A DNA stretch of 34,360 bases from Arthrobacter sp. HMWF013 (GTDB lineage: Bacteria > Actinomycetota > Actinomycetes > Actinomycetales > Micrococcaceae), in assembly GCF_003061105.1 (NCBI RefSeq), contig NZ_QAIQ01000017.1, positions 1-34,360 on the forward strand. Reading direction: 5' to 3'. Position 1 is the first letter of the stretch. Every line of letters begins with the position of its first letter. The notes under the pieces were generated by a model. It made no database searches. It was given only the letters and a program-made list of their open reading frames with translations, and was not told where the DNA came from. This document shows positions 21,220 to 29,410 of this stretch, one piece after another. Position numbers and translations under genes: made by a program.

Positions 21220-21248
21220 AGCCTAGAAAAGCCTCAAGTCATAAGCAA
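21220..21248 (-). promoter_or_regulatory. Sigma70-type promoter of the PfpI gene
   Basis: On the minus strand TTGCTT (21243-21248) and TAGGCT (21220-21225) are 17 bp apart. The leader would be about 75 nt and ends with AAGGAGG. Confidence 0.5.
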
Positions 21249-21352
21249 GCTGACTATCTGGGAATCACTGTAGGCAACAGCGGCGCTAGGTGTACCAGGG
21301 CGAAGCTGGGAACCTTCCGCGCGGACGGATCCACTGCGCCGCCGCGGGGAGG

Positions 21353-21973
21353 TCAGCTGCGGTGGTGCTCGATAAGCCAGCCGGCCATCTGCTGGGCGCG
21401 CTTCGCAGCCCCGGTATCGCCTTCGGTGGCCGAGACGATGGAGCCTTTCATCAGGATGTGCCAGGACCGGGAGAATTCCTCGGTGCGCTGCAGGCCTGCC
21501 TCTTCGGCCAGTGCCTGCACATGGCCCCTGATCTTTGCCAGGTAATCGATGCTGGCCTTGCCCAGCGGATGGGCGGGACCCATCTCAAGCAGGACGTTGA
21601 TGAAGGAGCAGGCCTCGAAATCGTCCCGGAGGAACCAGTCACCAAAGACATCAAAGATGGCCAGCAGCTGTTCGGTGGGTGTGGTGCCGCGGAGCCGCGC
21701 CTGGCTGACGATGGCTTCTACGGTCCAGAGCTGGTCCCGCTGTTCAAGGAAGGCGAGGACCAGGGAATCCTTCGACGGGAAATGCCGGTAGAAGGTTGCC
21801 TTGGCCACGCCCGAGCGTTCAATCAACTCGTTCACGCCCACGTCCCGCACGCCGCGGCGGGAGAAAAGATCATAGGCCACGGCGAGGATCCGGCTCCGCG
21901 AATCGGCAGGCCCAAGTACCGCCGCTACCTGTACTTCAGCAGGGGACGGTACGGGATCTGCGCCGTGAATCAT
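21353..21973 (-). CDS. TetR/AcrR-family transcriptional regulator
   Basis: A 206-residue repressor. Residues about 28-75 form the TetR helix-turn-helix (SRSRILAVAYDLFSRRGVRDVGVNELIERSGVAKATFYRHFPSKDSLVLAFLEQRD). The rest is the all-helical ligand domain with LIEHH at the end. TetR proteins usually repress neighbouring transporters; the MFS exporter two genes downstream is a natural candidate, but the tetR-proximal palindrome is not found in the MFS control region. No ribosome binding site precedes the ATG; TANNNT boxes lie 4 and 10 nt upstream, so the mRNA has a very short leader or none. It is divergent from a small orphan gene. Confidence 0.88.
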   Translation of the reverse strand: MIHGADPVPSPAEVQVAAVLGPADSRSRILAVAYDLFSRRGVRDVGVNELIERSGVAKATFYRHFPSKDSLVLAFLEQRDQLWTVEAIVSQARLRGTTPTEQLLAIFDVFGDWFLRDDFEACSFINVLLEMGPAHPLGKASIDYLAKIRGHVQALAEEAGLQRTEEFSRSWHILMKGSIVSATEGDTGAAKRAQQMAGWLIEHHRS

Positions 21974-21983
21974 CGTAAGAATA

Positions 21984-22014
21984 AGTTTACCCCTCAGGGG
22001 AGACAGACCAGTCT
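21984..22014 (-). promoter_or_regulatory. tetR promoter with AGACCAGTCT operator candidate
   Basis: A -10-like TAAACT (21984-21989) lies upstream of the tetR ATG. The 10-bp palindrome AGACCAGTCT (22005-22014), preceded by a further AGAC, falls at its -35 region. CCCCTcAGGGG (21991-22001 region) lies between. This arrangement suggests autorepression. Confidence 0.4.
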
Positions 22015-22101
22015 TACTCGCTGTAATGTGTTTTTCAGCGCAGTGCTTCGACGCCGAGGGACCCCATCAGGAATCCACCGGCCTGGTGCAAGGAGGCCCC
22101 A

Positions 22102-22374
22102 ATGTCAGCAGAGCGAGTTTTCGAATTTATCCCGAGCGAACAGACCGATCCGTGGATTGAAGGAGCGGCGGCGTCCGCTGAAGTCCGGCAGTTCGCGAAG
22201 GAATCCCTGCGATGGCAGGCCCAGGAAATCATCGATGAAGTGCTGGCCGGGACCAACCCCAGCGAGGAACTGGCCAGGGCCAGGCTGCGCCGCTGCGTGG
22301 CACAGAACCCCGGCCGGCCGGAACGTGCTCTCCTGCAGCAACTGATGGTCAACCGGGACCCTCAAGGCGAATAG
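22102..22374 (+). CDS. Hypothetical 90-residue protein
   Basis: Start ATG 22102 has a strong AAGGAGG 6 nt upstream, so the gene is very likely real. The protein is acidic and mostly helical (ASAEVRQFAKESLRWQAQEIIDEVLAGTNPSEELARARLRRCVAQNP) with one Cys and no membrane segment. I do not recognise a family. It is divergent from the TetR gene (about 130 bp between starts) and convergent with panC. Confidence 0.7.
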   Translation: MSAERVFEFIPSEQTDPWIEGAAASAEVRQFAKESLRWQAQEIIDEVLAGTNPSEELARARLRRCVAQNPGRPERALLQQLMVNRDPQGE

Positions 22375-22405
22375 CTCCTGCCAAGCCTGCCCGGTATCAG
22401 GAGCT
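22373..22405. terminator. Weak bidirectional hairpin between the orphan gene and panC
   Basis: AGCTCCTG (22373-22380) and CAGGAGCT (22398-22405) are exact complements around a 17-nt loop, spanning both convergent stop codons. No T-run follows. Confidence 0.3.
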
Positions 22406-23326
22406 GAGCGGTACGTTGTCTATCAGCCGGACCGGTCCCACCTTGGCCGCGATAAGCGCCAACCCCTCGCCACGGAACGGAACGTTACGGCAGTTTTCGG
22501 CGAGCGGCTCCAGGGTGCGCGGATCCACCACGTCGAAGTAGTCCAGTTCAACCAGCGCCTGGGATTCAATCAGCGCCTGCACGGATTCGAGATCTAACGG
22601 CTCATTCGCGTTCGCCCGTTCCTCGACGAGCCGCAGCGCCCGCGAGAGCACCAGCGCAGCGTCGCGCTGTTCTGCCGAAAGGAAGCGGTTGCGGCTGGAG
22701 AGGGCCAGCCCGTCAGCGGAACGCACAGTGGGCACCGCCACGATGTCGACCGGAAAGTTCAGGTCCGCCACCATGCGGCGCACCAGGGCCAGCTGCTGCG
22801 CGTCCTTCTGGCCGAAGTAGGCCCGGTAGGAGGGCAGTCCCCCGCCGCCTCCCGTGACGAAGGCCCCGGTGGCGGGCAACCCGGCTGCGGGTGTGCCGTA
22901 GTGCAGCAGTTTGGCAACCACCGTCAGGGCGCCGTCGAAATGGCCCGGCCGGGAGGTGCCTTCCCATTTCTCCCCGAGGGAGCCCGCGCTCACGCGCACC
23001 AGCGGCTGGCCACCGGGATAGACCTCCTCGACGGAGGGCGCAAAGACCAGGTCCACACCCTGCTCTTCCAGGAGTGCCAGATCGGCATCAAGGGTCCGCG
23101 GGTACCGGTCCAGGTCCACGGCATCACCGAACTGAAGCGGGTTCACGAAGACGGTTGCCACCACCACGTCGTTCTGTTCGACGGCGGTCCGCGCCAACGT
23201 GGCATGCCCCTCGTGGAGCGCGCCCATGGTGGGCACGAGGCCCTGTGAGCGGCCCTGTTTGTGCGTGAGCAGGCGGGCACCCGCGTTCCGCAGCTCCGCC
23301 GCCGTGGTTACCAGTTGGATGGCCAT
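22397..23326 (-). CDS. panC: Pantothenate synthetase
   Basis: PanC joins pantoate and beta-alanine with ATP to make pantothenate, the coenzyme A precursor. The 309-residue protein has the HIGH-like [16 protein letters not shown], the NPLQFG and [30 protein letters not shown] segments, [24 protein letters not shown] and the KMSKS-like [11 protein letters not shown] Gly/Ala/Pro-rich insertion ([19 protein letters not shown]) lies between [10 protein letters not shown] and YRAYFGQKD, a place where other PanC proteins are compact. The ATG at 23326 follows GAAGGAAA by 6 nt. It begins 1 nt after the DUF2520 gene ends, so they are co-transcribed. Confidence 0.95.
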   Translation of the reverse strand: MAIQLVTTAAELRNAGARLLTHKQGRSQGLVPTMGALHEGHATLARTAVEQNDVVVATVFVNPLQFGDAVDLDRYPRTLDADLALLEEQGVDLVFAPSVEEVYPGGQPLVRVSAGSLGEKWEGTSRPGHFDGALTVVAKLLHYGTPAAGLPATGAFVTGGGGGLPSYRAYFGQKDAQQLALVRRMVADLNFPVDIVAVPTVRSADGLALSSRNRFLSAEQRDAALVLSRALRLVEERANANEPLDLESVQALIESQALVELDYFDVVDPRTLEPLAENCRNVPFRGEGLALIAAKVGPVRLIDNVPLSS

Positions 23327-23327
23327 G

Positions 23328-24218
23328 TCAGTTTCCTTCTTCCAGCGCAGCCCGGATTGCTCCCAGCTGTTCGGTCTTGAGCAGCCCACGGCTTTCCGCG
23401 CGCAGGGCAGTGGCGCGGGCCATGGCGAGGTATGCCTCCAGCACGTCGCCGTGCGCCCCGGCGTCGTGCTCACGCAACGCCTCCGCATGAGCCTGGACGG
23501 TACCCACGTCGCCGCGTGCCACCGGCCCCGTCAGGGCCGATTCGCCAGAGGCCAGGGCATTTTCCAGGGTGGCGCGCAGCAGCGGTCCGAGCATGCGTTC
23601 GGGCGCTTCAACGCCCACGTCCCGCAGCAACTGGGACGACTGTGCCACGAGGGTCACCAAGTGGTTTGAGCCATGCGCCAGGGCGGCGTGGTACAGGGTG
23701 CGGTCCCCCTCCGCGATAGCCACCGGCTCAGCGCCCATCTCCACTACCAGCGCCTGGGCGATGGGCAGCATCGCGGCGTCCGCGGTGACCCCGAATGTAC
23801 AGTCAAGCAGGCGGGCGAGGTCCAGGCTCATGCCGGTGAAAGTCATCGCCGGGTGCAAAGCCAACGGAATGGACCCCGCCGCCCGGACCGGGCGGAGGAC
23901 CCCCACGCCGAACCTGCCCGAGGTGTGGGCAACAATCTGACCCGGCTGCCAGGCCCCCAGTTTGGCCAGACCGTCAACCAAGCCGGCCAGGGCGTCATCC
24001 GGGACTGCCAGGAGCACCAGTTGGGAGCGCTCCACGATGTCCTGGATCTCCAGGACCGGAACGCCGGGCAGCAACGCCTCCGCGCGTTCGCGGCTGGCGT
24101 CGGACACCGCGGAAACCCCGACGACGGCGTGCTCGGCAGCGCGCAGGGCGGCACCGAGGACGGCGCCCACTTTGCCGGCACCAATGATTCCGACGCCGAG
24201 GCGTCCGGGCTTAGCCAC
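23328..24218 (-). CDS. Rossmann-fold DUF2520 oxidoreductase-like protein
   Basis: A 296-residue protein with an N-terminal NAD(P)-binding fold ([18 protein letters not shown] at residues 8-25, [14 protein letters not shown]) and a C-terminal DUF2520 helical domain ([40 protein letters not shown]). The fold is that of 6-phosphogluconate/ketopantoate reductase relatives. Because it always tends to sit beside panC in actinobacteria, a ketopantoate reductase-like role is plausible, but this is inference. The GTG start overlaps the upstream PH-domain gene by 8 nt, and panC follows after 1 nt. Confidence 0.85.
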   Translation of the reverse strand: MAKPGRLGVGIIGAGKVGAVLGAALRAAEHAVVGVSAVSDASRERAEALLPGVPVLEIQDIVERSQLVLLAVPDDALAGLVDGLAKLGAWQPGQIVAHTSGRFGVGVLRPVRAAGSIPLALHPAMTFTGMSLDLARLLDCTFGVTADAAMLPIAQALVVEMGAEPVAIAEGDRTLYHAALAHGSNHLVTLVAQSSQLLRDVGVEAPERMLGPLLRATLENALASGESALTGPVARGDVGTVQAHAEALREHDAGAHGDVLEAYLAMARATALRAESRGLLKTEQLGAIRAALEEGN

Positions 24219-25842
24219 GTTGCGGGCCTTCCTGTTGGGGTGTCAGGGGCGGGGTGTCGCTGGCCTCAGCAGCGGGTGCCGGCTCAACCGACTCAACGGC
24301 TGGCGCGGCACGAGTCCCGGTGGACTCAGCCACCGGCGCCGTGCCCTGGAGGTCCTGCACCACCGGTACCGCCGCCTGGAAGGGCTCCACCACCTGCGCT
24401 AGCCAATGCTCGGTGGTCTGACGCTTGCGGGCCAGCCGGGCCCGGGCGGCCTGCGCATCAAAGAGGGCACGGGCCTCGTCCGCGCCGGCCTGGATCAGCC
24501 GCGGCGATACAGGGCCGGCCGTGGTGTGCAGGACAAGGTCCGCGAGCCCGAAACGCCGTGCGAGCGGACCCTGGTGCAGGGCCAGTGACTGGGTCCGCTG
24601 ATGCGGGACCACCACCAACTGCCGCCACCACCGGCCCGAGCGGATCAGGAGGGCAGTAGCGGTGGCCGTGAACCCGTTGCGGCGCCATCCCAGCGGTGCG
24701 AGCAGCCTGCCGCGGCGCGGTGTGGTGACAAAACCGCCGTCGGAATCCAGCCCGTTGAGCCCGGCCGCGAAAATCCGCCCGGGTTCGGCAGTACCCGGGT
24801 CCGGGAGCACCAGCGAGAGCATGCTCATCACGTCAGGCAGCTTTCCGACCGGCAGCAGTGTGGTGCGCGAAGACACTTCTCCGTTGCTGCCCAGCGCCCC
24901 GTACCCGGCAACATTGACCTGGATGCGGTACCAGCCGAAGATACGCCACAGCGGCGGCTGCGAGACTCTCAGGGCCTGGATCCTGCCGGGCGGCAGCGTC
25001 TGCGCCTGGGTATCCAGGAGCCCGTAGCGCAGCCGGATCCCGTCCGGCGAAATAGCGGCAGTGAAGTTGTAGCCCTTGTTGAAGGAGCCCCAGTAGCTGG
25101 CAGCCAGGCCCAGCGCCGCGGGAATCAGGTAGAAATAGAAGCCGCGGTTCTCCGTCACGGCGGACAGGATCACCGACGCGACGCCGCCCAGGACCACAAA
25201 AAAGCTCTGTTCACTCAGGAGGAGCGAACCCACCAGGCGCGACGGCGGCACTGACAGTACGGGATGTTCCGGCGCCTCAGGAGCCGGTTCCTGCGGACGT
25301 TCAGGATCCAGGACCACGCCGGCCGCGCGCGCCAGGATGTCCGCCCGGAGCTGCCGGGCATCATCCATGCGCAGGAACGCGAGCCGCACAGCGGATTCGC
25401 CGGCGTCCGCCACCTCGAACTTGAGCTCAGCCAGACCGAAGATCCTGGCCAGGAGCGGCTGGACGATGTCGATGGCCTGGACCCTGTCCAGCCGGGCCTG
25501 CCGCTGCTGGCGGAAAAGGAAACCCGAGTTCACCCGGACGTAGCCGCCGGACACCTGGTACTTGGTGAAGTACCACTCCAGGACGAAACCGGCCACCGTG
25601 GCCAGCAGCACGGCACCACCGGCGGCCACGAGCCAGGGGGCCCTGCCGGCGAAGTCTTCTTCGAAGACAGGCCGGCCCTGCAGCATCCGTTCGAAAATGT
25701 CCCGCCCGAAGAAAAAGCCGATGGCTGCCAGCGCCAGCCAGCCACGCACAAAGGGCGACGCCGGGTGGACCCGCAGCCACTCGCCGTCGGGCGTTTTCGG
25801 AAGCACTGCAGGCGCGCCGGGCTCCGGAACGTCTGCGGTCAC
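24211..25842 (-). CDS. Large bacterial PH-domain (DUF304/YdbT-type) membrane protein
   Basis: A 543-residue membrane protein with repeated bacterial PH (bPH2) domains, each after paired membrane helices. Landmarks are YFTKYQVSGGYVRVNSGFLFRQQRQARLDRVQAIDIVQPLLARIFGLAELKFEVA (first PH), RLRYGLLDTQAQTLPPGRIQALRVSQPPLWRIFGWYRIQVNVAGYG (second) and RSGRWWRQLVVVPHQRTQSLALHQGPLARRFGLADLVLHTTAGPV (third). The C-terminal 90 residues are Ala/Pro/Glu-rich and probably disordered. Function of the family is not established. The start overlaps the small PH gene by 4 nt (GTGA), typical of coupled subunits. Confidence 0.85.
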   Translation of the reverse strand: MTADVPEPGAPAVLPKTPDGEWLRVHPASPFVRGWLALAAIGFFFGRDIFERMLQGRPVFEEDFAGRAPWLVAAGGAVLLATVAGFVLEWYFTKYQVSGGYVRVNSGFLFRQQRQARLDRVQAIDIVQPLLARIFGLAELKFEVADAGESAVRLAFLRMDDARQLRADILARAAGVVLDPERPQEPAPEAPEHPVLSVPPSRLVGSLLLSEQSFFVVLGGVASVILSAVTENRGFYFYLIPAALGLAASYWGSFNKGYNFTAAISPDGIRLRYGLLDTQAQTLPPGRIQALRVSQPPLWRIFGWYRIQVNVAGYGALGSNGEVSSRTTLLPVGKLPDVMSMLSLVLPDPGTAEPGRIFAAGLNGLDSDGGFVTTPRRGRLLAPLGWRRNGFTATATALLIRSGRWWRQLVVVPHQRTQSLALHQGPLARRFGLADLVLHTTAGPVSPRLIQAGADEARALFDAQAARARLARKRQTTEHWLAQVVEPFQAAVPVVQDLQGTAPVAESTGTRAAPAVESVEPAPAAEASDTPPLTPQQEGPQRG

Positions 25843-26351
25843 AGTCCTGCCAGCCTGGCTTCGCCCCGGGCTGCGAGCTGCTCGCGCAGGCGGGCGCCCT
25901 CCGCAGCGGGCAGGCCTGGGATCAGCGCGTTGGTCCCAGGCGAGGCGGTGTGCAGTTTGAGGGTGCAGAGCCCCAGCCCGCGCTCCACGGGTCCCACTGC
26001 GATATCGACGTACTGCATCCGCCCGTACGGTACAGCCATGGTCCGCTGGAAGAAGATGCCGCCGCGGATCAGCAGGTCGTCATCACGTTCCGCATAGCCG
26101 ATGGCGCGCACCTGGCGCGGGATCAGCGCGAGCCGCCACAATGCCAGGACCAGCGTTACGGCCGGGACGGTGATGGCCAGCCACAGCGGGGGCCACCGCC
26201 ACCAGCCCGACAGGACAAGTACCAGGGGAAGGGACAGGATCAGCACTGCGGCCAGGTTGGCGATGGCCCACTGCACCAGCCGGACGGTGATGTACTTCGG
26301 CGACACGCGCTGCCAGATGATGCCGGGAGGATCAATCGCCTCGGTACGCAT
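25839..26351 (-). CDS. Small bacterial PH-domain (YdbS-type) membrane protein
   Basis: A 170-residue protein with two membrane helices (about 30-75) and one bPH2 domain (ALIPRQVRAIGYAERDDDLLIRGGIFFQRTMAVPYGRMQYVDIAVGPVERGLGLCTLKLHTAS). The motif PYGRMQYVDI is highly conserved. Small (YdbS) and large (YdbT) members are usually encoded together, as here, and likely form one membrane complex. Its start overlaps the DUF3180 gene by 20 nt and its end overlaps the large PH gene by 4 nt. Confidence 0.88.
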   Translation of the reverse strand: MRTEAIDPPGIIWQRVSPKYITVRLVQWAIANLAAVLILSLPLVLVLSGWWRWPPLWLAITVPAVTLVLALWRLALIPRQVRAIGYAERDDDLLIRGGIFFQRTMAVPYGRMQYVDIAVGPVERGLGLCTLKLHTASPGTNALIPGLPAAEGARLREQLAARGEARLAGL

Positions 26352-26868
26352 ATTCGCCTTCCCCTGCGGCTTCGCCCCGCGGGCTCCGTTTGCCCTCGCC
26401 GGGCGTTTCGGTGTCTTCGGGCGGGATCTTGCAGAACCGCTCCACCAGCAGCCCCACGACGATCATGACCAGGCCGCCGCCGGCCATGGCGACAGCCACC
26501 CAGGTGATGCCCTGGTCACTGCGGAGGTTCCAGATCCGGAGTTGGTCCAGGAAGATCCCCACGTGCCAGCCGAGCAGGACAGTGCCTGCGTAGGCGCAGG
26601 CCTGGGCCAGCACCAGCGTCCGGGCAGCGAGGATCGGATTCAGTACAGTCTTTTTCTTGGTGGCGTCGCGGTTGCTGTTACGCCACCTGAGGATCCGGAT
26701 ACCAAGAATCAGGGTGATGGCCACGATCACGCCCATGGAGGCCAGGGCGGTGGCCGGCAGAACCGGGGTGGCCAGGCTGAACCGGCTGGTCACCACCGTG
26801 GCCGACCAGCCTGCAATGGCCATGACCAGGCCGATCAGCATCAGGCGGATGGGATTGATGGGCTTCAC
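26332..26868 (-). CDS. DUF3180 membrane protein
   Basis: A 178-residue protein with four membrane helices (about 7-24, 38-58, 85-105, 123-142) and a charged tail. The N-terminal pattern INPIRLMLIGLVMAIAGWSATVV and KTVLNPILAARTLVLAQACAYAGTVLLGWHVGI are typical of DUF3180, an actinobacterial family located between folK and the PH-domain genes. Function unknown. Start is GTG 26868, 2 nt after folK ends. Confidence 0.88.
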   Translation of the reverse strand: MKPINPIRLMLIGLVMAIAGWSATVVTSRFSLATPVLPATALASMGVIVAITLILGIRILRWRNSNRDATKKKTVLNPILAARTLVLAQACAYAGTVLLGWHVGIFLDQLRIWNLRSDQGITWVAVAMAGGGLVMIVVGLLVERFCKIPPEDTETPGEGKRSPRGEAAGEGEYAYRGD

Positions 26869-26870
26869 GG

Positions 26871-27407
26871 CTACTCCACCGCCCCTGCTGTGGGGACGCC
26901 GTCGTAGTCGCCGAACCCGTCAAATGGGGCAAGATCGCCGAAGTCGGCGGCGCGGGCAGCCAGGACGCTGATGCGTTCGCCGTCCAACGTGGCGGCCGGC
27001 TCGATCAGGGACCAGGGGTAAAGCACAAAGGCGCGCTTGGCCGCGAGGGGATGCGGCAGCGTCAGCACGGGATCGTCGCTGATGACATCGCCGTAGGTGA
27101 TGATGTCGACGTCGAGCGTCCGCGGCCCCCAGCGGACCTCCCGCACGCGGTGGTGCTTGTTCTCCACCGCCTGGCAGTGCCTCAGTAATTCAGTGGGATC
27201 CAGGGTTGTTTCGACGGTGATGACCATGTTCAGGAAGTCCGGCTGGCCCGCCGGGCCGCCCACCGCTTTGGTCTGGACCACAGGGGAAACAGCGAGCAGC
27301 CGGACCTCGGGCGGGTCCACCAGGTCCGCAACAGCTTCGGACAGGGTGTCGTTCCGCTCGCCCAGGTTGCTGCCGAGCGCCAGCACAGCCTTGGTATAGC
27401 CGGTCAT
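26871..27407 (-). CDS. folK: 2-amino-4-hydroxy-6-hydroxymethyldihydropteridine pyrophosphokinase
   Basis: FolK transfers pyrophosphate from ATP to the pterin alcohol, preparing it for FolP. At 178 residues it has the usual length. Landmarks are AVLALGSNLGERNDTL, the conserved RWGPRTLDVDIITYGD and LTLPHPLAAKRAFVLYPW. The ATG overlaps the folB stop by 4 nt (ATGA). Confidence 0.95.
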   Translation of the reverse strand: MTGYTKAVLALGSNLGERNDTLSEAVADLVDPPEVRLLAVSPVVQTKAVGGPAGQPDFLNMVITVETTLDPTELLRHCQAVENKHHRVREVRWGPRTLDVDIITYGDVISDDPVLTLPHPLAAKRAFVLYPWSLIEPAATLDGERISVLAARAADFGDLAPFDGFGDYDGVPTAGAVE

Positions 27408-27808
27408 GGCTGCGGCCCGCCTGGTGGGGCAGCCTCTGTGGGGGCATTTTGCTGCCGGGCACGGTGGACGCTCACGGCCACATCACCAAAAGGCACCTCA
27501 ATGGGCGCCTGCGGCTTGTGAACGGTGATGTCCACCGCCTCGATGGTGAAGTCCCTAAGCAGCGAATCGGCGATCCGGACCGCGAGGGCCTCGATCAGGT
27601 TCAGCGGCTCCCCGGTGATCCACTCCTTGATCCGGTCCGCCACCTCACCATAGTGCGCGGTGTCCCGGACGTCGTCGGATTCAGCGGCCTTGGCGAAGTC
27701 CAGATGGAGTACGGCGTCCACCACAAACGGCTGGCCGTCGCGGCGTTCAAAATCAAACACGCCGTGATAGCCGACCGCGGTGACCCCGCTCAGCGTAATC
27801 CTGTCCAT
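27404..27808 (-). CDS. folB: Dihydroneopterin aldolase
   Basis: FolB cleaves dihydroneopterin to the pterin alcohol used by FolK. The 134-residue protein starts with MDRITLSGVTAVGYHGVFDFERRDGQPFVVDAVLHLD and includes the conserved DTAHYGEVADRIKEWI, NLIEALAVRIAD and VDITVHKPQAPI, with the active-site Tyr, Glu and Lys in place. It starts 13 nt after folP and overlaps folK by 4 nt. Confidence 0.94.
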   Translation of the reverse strand: MDRITLSGVTAVGYHGVFDFERRDGQPFVVDAVLHLDFAKAAESDDVRDTAHYGEVADRIKEWITGEPLNLIEALAVRIADSLLRDFTIEAVDITVHKPQAPIEVPFGDVAVSVHRARQQNAPTEAAPPGGPQP

Positions 27809-27821
27809 GGGTCCCCCGGCC

Positions 27822-28742
27822 CTAGTGGTTGGTGTGTGCAGCAGCCAAGCGTGAGGCGACCTTGACGGCGTCAAGGCTGGGTCCGACGTCGTGCACGCGG
27901 ACTGCCCAGGCGCCACGGGAGGCGCTGATGGCAGTGATCGCTGCCGTGGCGGCGTCGCGTTCTTCCGGGGCGGCGGACTTGCCGGCCACCGTGAGCAGCG
28001 TGCCGAGGAAGCGCTTGCGGGATGCAGCCACCAGGACTTTGTGCCCCAGTCCCGCCAGCTGGTCGAGGTTCTGCAGCAGTTCCCAGTTCTGGGCGTCGTT
28101 CTTGGCGAATCCCAGGCCCGGATCGACAATGATCTGGTCCGGGGTGACACCGGCTGCGTAGAGCTTGTCCCGCACTCCGGCGAGCTCCGCAACCACTTCG
28201 CCGGCGACGTCCTGGTATTCAGCCAGGGAGTTCATGGTGCGGGCGTCGCCGCGGCGGTGGGTGAGCACGTAGGGAGCCTTGGACGAAGCCACAAGTTCCG
28301 CCATCTCGGGCTCGATGGTGAGCCCCGAAACGTCGTTGATGATGGCCGCCCCGGCCTGCAGGGCAGCTGCGGCGGTGGATGCGTGGGTGGTGTCGATGCT
28401 GACCAGGGCTCCGGCCTTGACCAGGGCCTGGATGACCGGGACCACGCGGCGCTGTTCTTCTTCCGGGTTTACGTCTTCGGCTCCGGGCCGCGTCGATTCG
28501 CCGCCGACGTCGATGATGTCCGCTCCGGCGTAGAACATCCGCAGGCCGGCCGCGATAGCGGTGTCTGCGGTGGCGTGCTTTCCGCCGTCACTGAAGGAGT
28601 CCGGGGTGACGTTGAGGATGCCCATGACCAGGGTGCGGTCCGTGGGCAGGTCTGCGAACCTGGCGGCCGGGCGCGGTTTGCGCAGGATGGGCAGCGGCGA
28701 TGTTGCCGGCCCGGTTCCCGGGGCTGCTGCAAGTGAGTCCAT
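27822..28742 (-). CDS. folP: Dihydropteroate synthase
   Basis: FolP condenses the pterin pyrophosphate with p-aminobenzoate and is the sulfonamide target. At 306 residues it has the usual length. Landmarks are LVMGILNVTPDSFSDGGKH, ADIIDVGGESTRPGA, VSIDTTHASTA, INDVSGL, VLTHRRGD, IIVDPGLGFAKN and VHDVGPSLDAVKV. A 26-residue Ala/Pro-rich N-terminal tail precedes the barrel. The gene lies 10 nt after folE. Confidence 0.95.
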   Translation of the reverse strand: MDSLAAAPGTGPATSPLPILRKPRPAARFADLPTDRTLVMGILNVTPDSFSDGGKHATADTAIAAGLRMFYAGADIIDVGGESTRPGAEDVNPEEEQRRVVPVIQALVKAGALVSIDTTHASTAAAALQAGAAIINDVSGLTIEPEMAELVASSKAPYVLTHRRGDARTMNSLAEYQDVAGEVVAELAGVRDKLYAAGVTPDQIIVDPGLGFAKNDAQNWELLQNLDQLAGLGHKVLVAASRKRFLGTLLTVAGKSAAPEERDAATAAITAISASRGAWAVRVHDVGPSLDAVKVASRLAAAHTNH

Positions 28743-28752
28743 GGTCTGATTG

Positions 28753-29397
28753 TTACCTTCCGAGAATGAGGCTCATGGCTTCGGCACGGGTGGCCGGGTC
28801 ATGGAGCTGCCCGCGGACCGCGCTGGTGACGGTCTTTGCTCCGGGCTTGCGGACACCGCGCATGGACATGCACATGTGTTCGCATTCAACAACGACGATC
28901 GCGCCACGGGGTTTGAGGTGGGTGACCATCGCTTCGACGATTTCCGTGGTGAGGCGCTCCTGCACCTGCGGACGGCGGGCATAAATGTCCACCAGCCGGG
29001 CCAGCTTGCTCAGCCCGGTCACTTTTCCGTCATGTGAGGGGATGTAGCCCACGTGGGCCACCCCGTGGAACGGCACCAGGTGGTGCTCGCACGTCGAGTA
29101 GAAGGGAATGTCCTTGACCAGGACCAGTTCCTCGTGGTCAAGGTCGAAGGTGGTGGAGAGGACGTCCGCGGGATCATGGTGCAGCCCCGCGAACACCTCG
29201 GCGTAGGCCTTGGCGACCCGTTTGGGGGTGTCCTGAAGCCCGCCCCGGTCCGGATCTTCACCGATGGCCAGCAGGATTTCGCGGACGGCAGCTTCAATCC
29301 GCGGCCGGTCCACCTTTTCGTGCTTCTTGTGGTGGGATCCACCCTCTGCGGGGTGCATGGCGGAGTCGTGGGCGTCGTCGTCGTCGAAGTGATTCAC
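28753..29397 (-). CDS. folE: GTP cyclohydrolase I
   Basis: FolE converts GTP to dihydroneopterin triphosphate, the first committed folate step. The 214-residue protein has a His/Asp-rich N-terminal tail ([13 protein letters not shown]), then the core with zinc Cys in [14 protein letters not shown] and [34 protein letters not shown] and [10 protein letters not shown]. The GTG at 29397 is preferred because a -10-like TAAGCT lies 7 nt before it; an ATG at 29358 (MHPAEGG) is an alternative that would drop the acidic tail. The ftsH stop codon is inside the -10 box. Nothing resembles a ribosome binding site. Confidence 0.93.
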   Translation of the reverse strand: MNHFDDDDAHDSAMHPAEGGSHHKKHEKVDRPRIEAAVREILLAIGEDPDRGGLQDTPKRVAKAYAEVFAGLHHDPADVLSTTFDLDHEELVLVKDIPFYSTCEHHLVPFHGVAHVGYIPSHDGKVTGLSKLARLVDIYARRPQVQERLTTEIVEAMVTHLKPRGAIVVVECEHMCMSMRGVRKPGAKTVTSAVRGQLHDPATRAEAMSLILGR

Positions 29398-29404
29398 AGG
29401 AGAA

Positions 29405-29410
29405 AGCTTA
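29405..29410 (-). promoter_or_regulatory. -10 element of leaderless folE
   Basis: On the minus strand TAAGCT, 7 nt, GTG (29397). The TAA is the ftsH stop codon. folE and the genes behind it could thus be transcribed independently of ftsH. Confidence 0.35.

Noticed and set aside
21201-21240. HspR-type HAIR site upstream of the PfpI gene
   Set aside because: CTTGAG and ACTCAA halves exist but are about 26 bp apart in place of 7.
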